Source: Paracoccus sp. (in: a-proteobacteria) (GTDB lineage Bacteria > Pseudomonadota > Alphaproteobacteria > Rhodobacterales > Rhodobacteraceae). Taken from it: a stretch of DNA of 6,178 nt. Positions 5,834 through 6,178 of the stretch are shown one piece after another (position 1 is the stretch's first letter; every line of letters begins with the position of its first letter). A program made the translations under genes and the position numbers. Where the stretch lies: positions 1 through 6,178 of the forward strand of contig JAGPGI010000173.1 of the NCBI GenBank assembly GCA_018056045.1, given 5' to 3'. The notes beneath the pieces were generated by a model, which was given only the letters and a program-made list of their open reading frames with translations, was not told where the DNA came from and searched no databases.

Positions 5834-6178
5834 TCAGGCCTTGCCCAGATAGATGTCGACCAGTTTCTGCAGCATCTCCAGCGCATCCTCGCGCGAGCGC
5901 TGGAAGCTGTTGCGCCCGATGATCGAACCGTTGCCGCCGCCGTCGCGGATGGCGCGCGCATCGTCAAAGACCGCGTCCGCGCCCTTGGCCGCGCCGCCCG
6001 AGAAGACCACGATGCGGCGGCCGTTGAACGAGGCCTCCATGCAATGCGCCACGCGCTTCGCCTGGGTCGCGACGTCGATCTTCTTGTCCTCATAGACCTT
6101 TTTCGCTTCAGGCAGCATCAGGTGATCCGTGGAAAGCTTGATCTTGATGATATGGGCGCCGATCAGCGCGGCGATCTG
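5834..6178 (-). CDS. fbaB: Class I fructose-bisphosphate aldolase (FbaB/DhnA type), C-terminal part
   Basis: The frame is open from the window edge to TGA at 5836-5834 and gives the last 114 residues of a protein of about 300. The enzyme splits fructose 1,6-bisphosphate into dihydroxyacetone phosphate and glyceraldehyde 3-phosphate, and the reverse, through a Schiff base and without metal. Visible are LIGAHIIKIKL (5-15), where one of the two lysines probably forms the Schiff base by analogy with E. coli FbaB and archaeal aldolases, and the two phosphate-binding turns of the TIM barrel, FSGGAAKGAD (59-68) and GSIIGRNSFQR (84-94). The C-terminal helix LEMLQKLVDIYLGKA matches the family end. The true start lies beyond 6178; the Met codon at 6118 is internal because the catalytic strand precedes it. 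The gene ends in its own hairpin and terminator ahead of ftsY. Confidence 0.88.
   Translation of the reverse strand, partial: QIAALIGAHIIKIKLSTDHLMLPEAKKVYEDKKIDVATQAKRVAHCMEASFNGRRIVVFSGGAAKGADAVFDDARAIRDGGGNGSIIGRNSFQRSREDALEMLQKLVDIYLGKA

Noticed and set aside
5295..5852. Plus-strand open frame rich in Ser, opposite ftsY and continuing into the spacer.
   Set aside because: It is a low-complexity shadow of ftsY and runs through the terminator and repeat region.

Overview
The window is an ordinary stretch of GC-rich chromosome from an alphaproteobacterium, most likely Rhodobacteraceae and quite possibly Paracoccus or a close relative. The reasons are the diverged alphaproteobacterial histidyl-tRNA synthetase, the hisS-hisZ-hisG order with a short HisZ-dependent HisG, an FtsY whose short N-terminus is rich in Pro and Ala, and GC-biased codon use. 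Genus is a judgement from memory of protein sequences, not a computed placement.

Layout from left to right. Bases 1-384 (+) hold the 3' part of a SleB-type cell wall hydrolase, and 534-995 (+) a DUF4177-type protein with a disordered-looking tail. Convergent to it, 1075-1299 (-) is slyX. Only 48 bp away and divergent from slyX, a three-gene translationally coupled unit starts: hisS (1348-2832), hisZ (2829-3896) and hisG (3893-4570), each junction being a 4-base ATGA overlap. Convergent to hisG lies ftsY (4637-5686, -). Upstream of ftsY on the same strand, behind a strong terminator, is the 3' end of a class I fructose-bisphosphate aldolase (5834-6178, -, running off the window).

How the genes work together. 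HisG catalyses the first step of histidine synthesis only as a complex with HisZ. HisZ is a catalytically inactive relative of the histidyl-tRNA synthetase encoded just upstream, so one transcript carries the enzyme that consumes histidine and the complex that commits material to making it. FtsY is the receptor for the signal recognition particle. The aldolase belongs to glycolysis and gluconeogenesis. The hydrolase acts on peptidoglycan. SlyX and the DUF4177 protein have no established function.

No mobile element, CRISPR array, RNA gene or defence or biosynthetic cluster is visible, and I found no undescribed multi-gene system. The most interesting non-coding signal is a short intergenic element with core GGATATTT-(2-4 nt)-ATGAA. 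It occurs three times, each time 35-54 nt past a stop codon and on the sense strand of the gene just ended (slyX, hisG, aldolase). Two of the copies match at 26 of 27 positions. Terminator-like hairpins accompany the copies.
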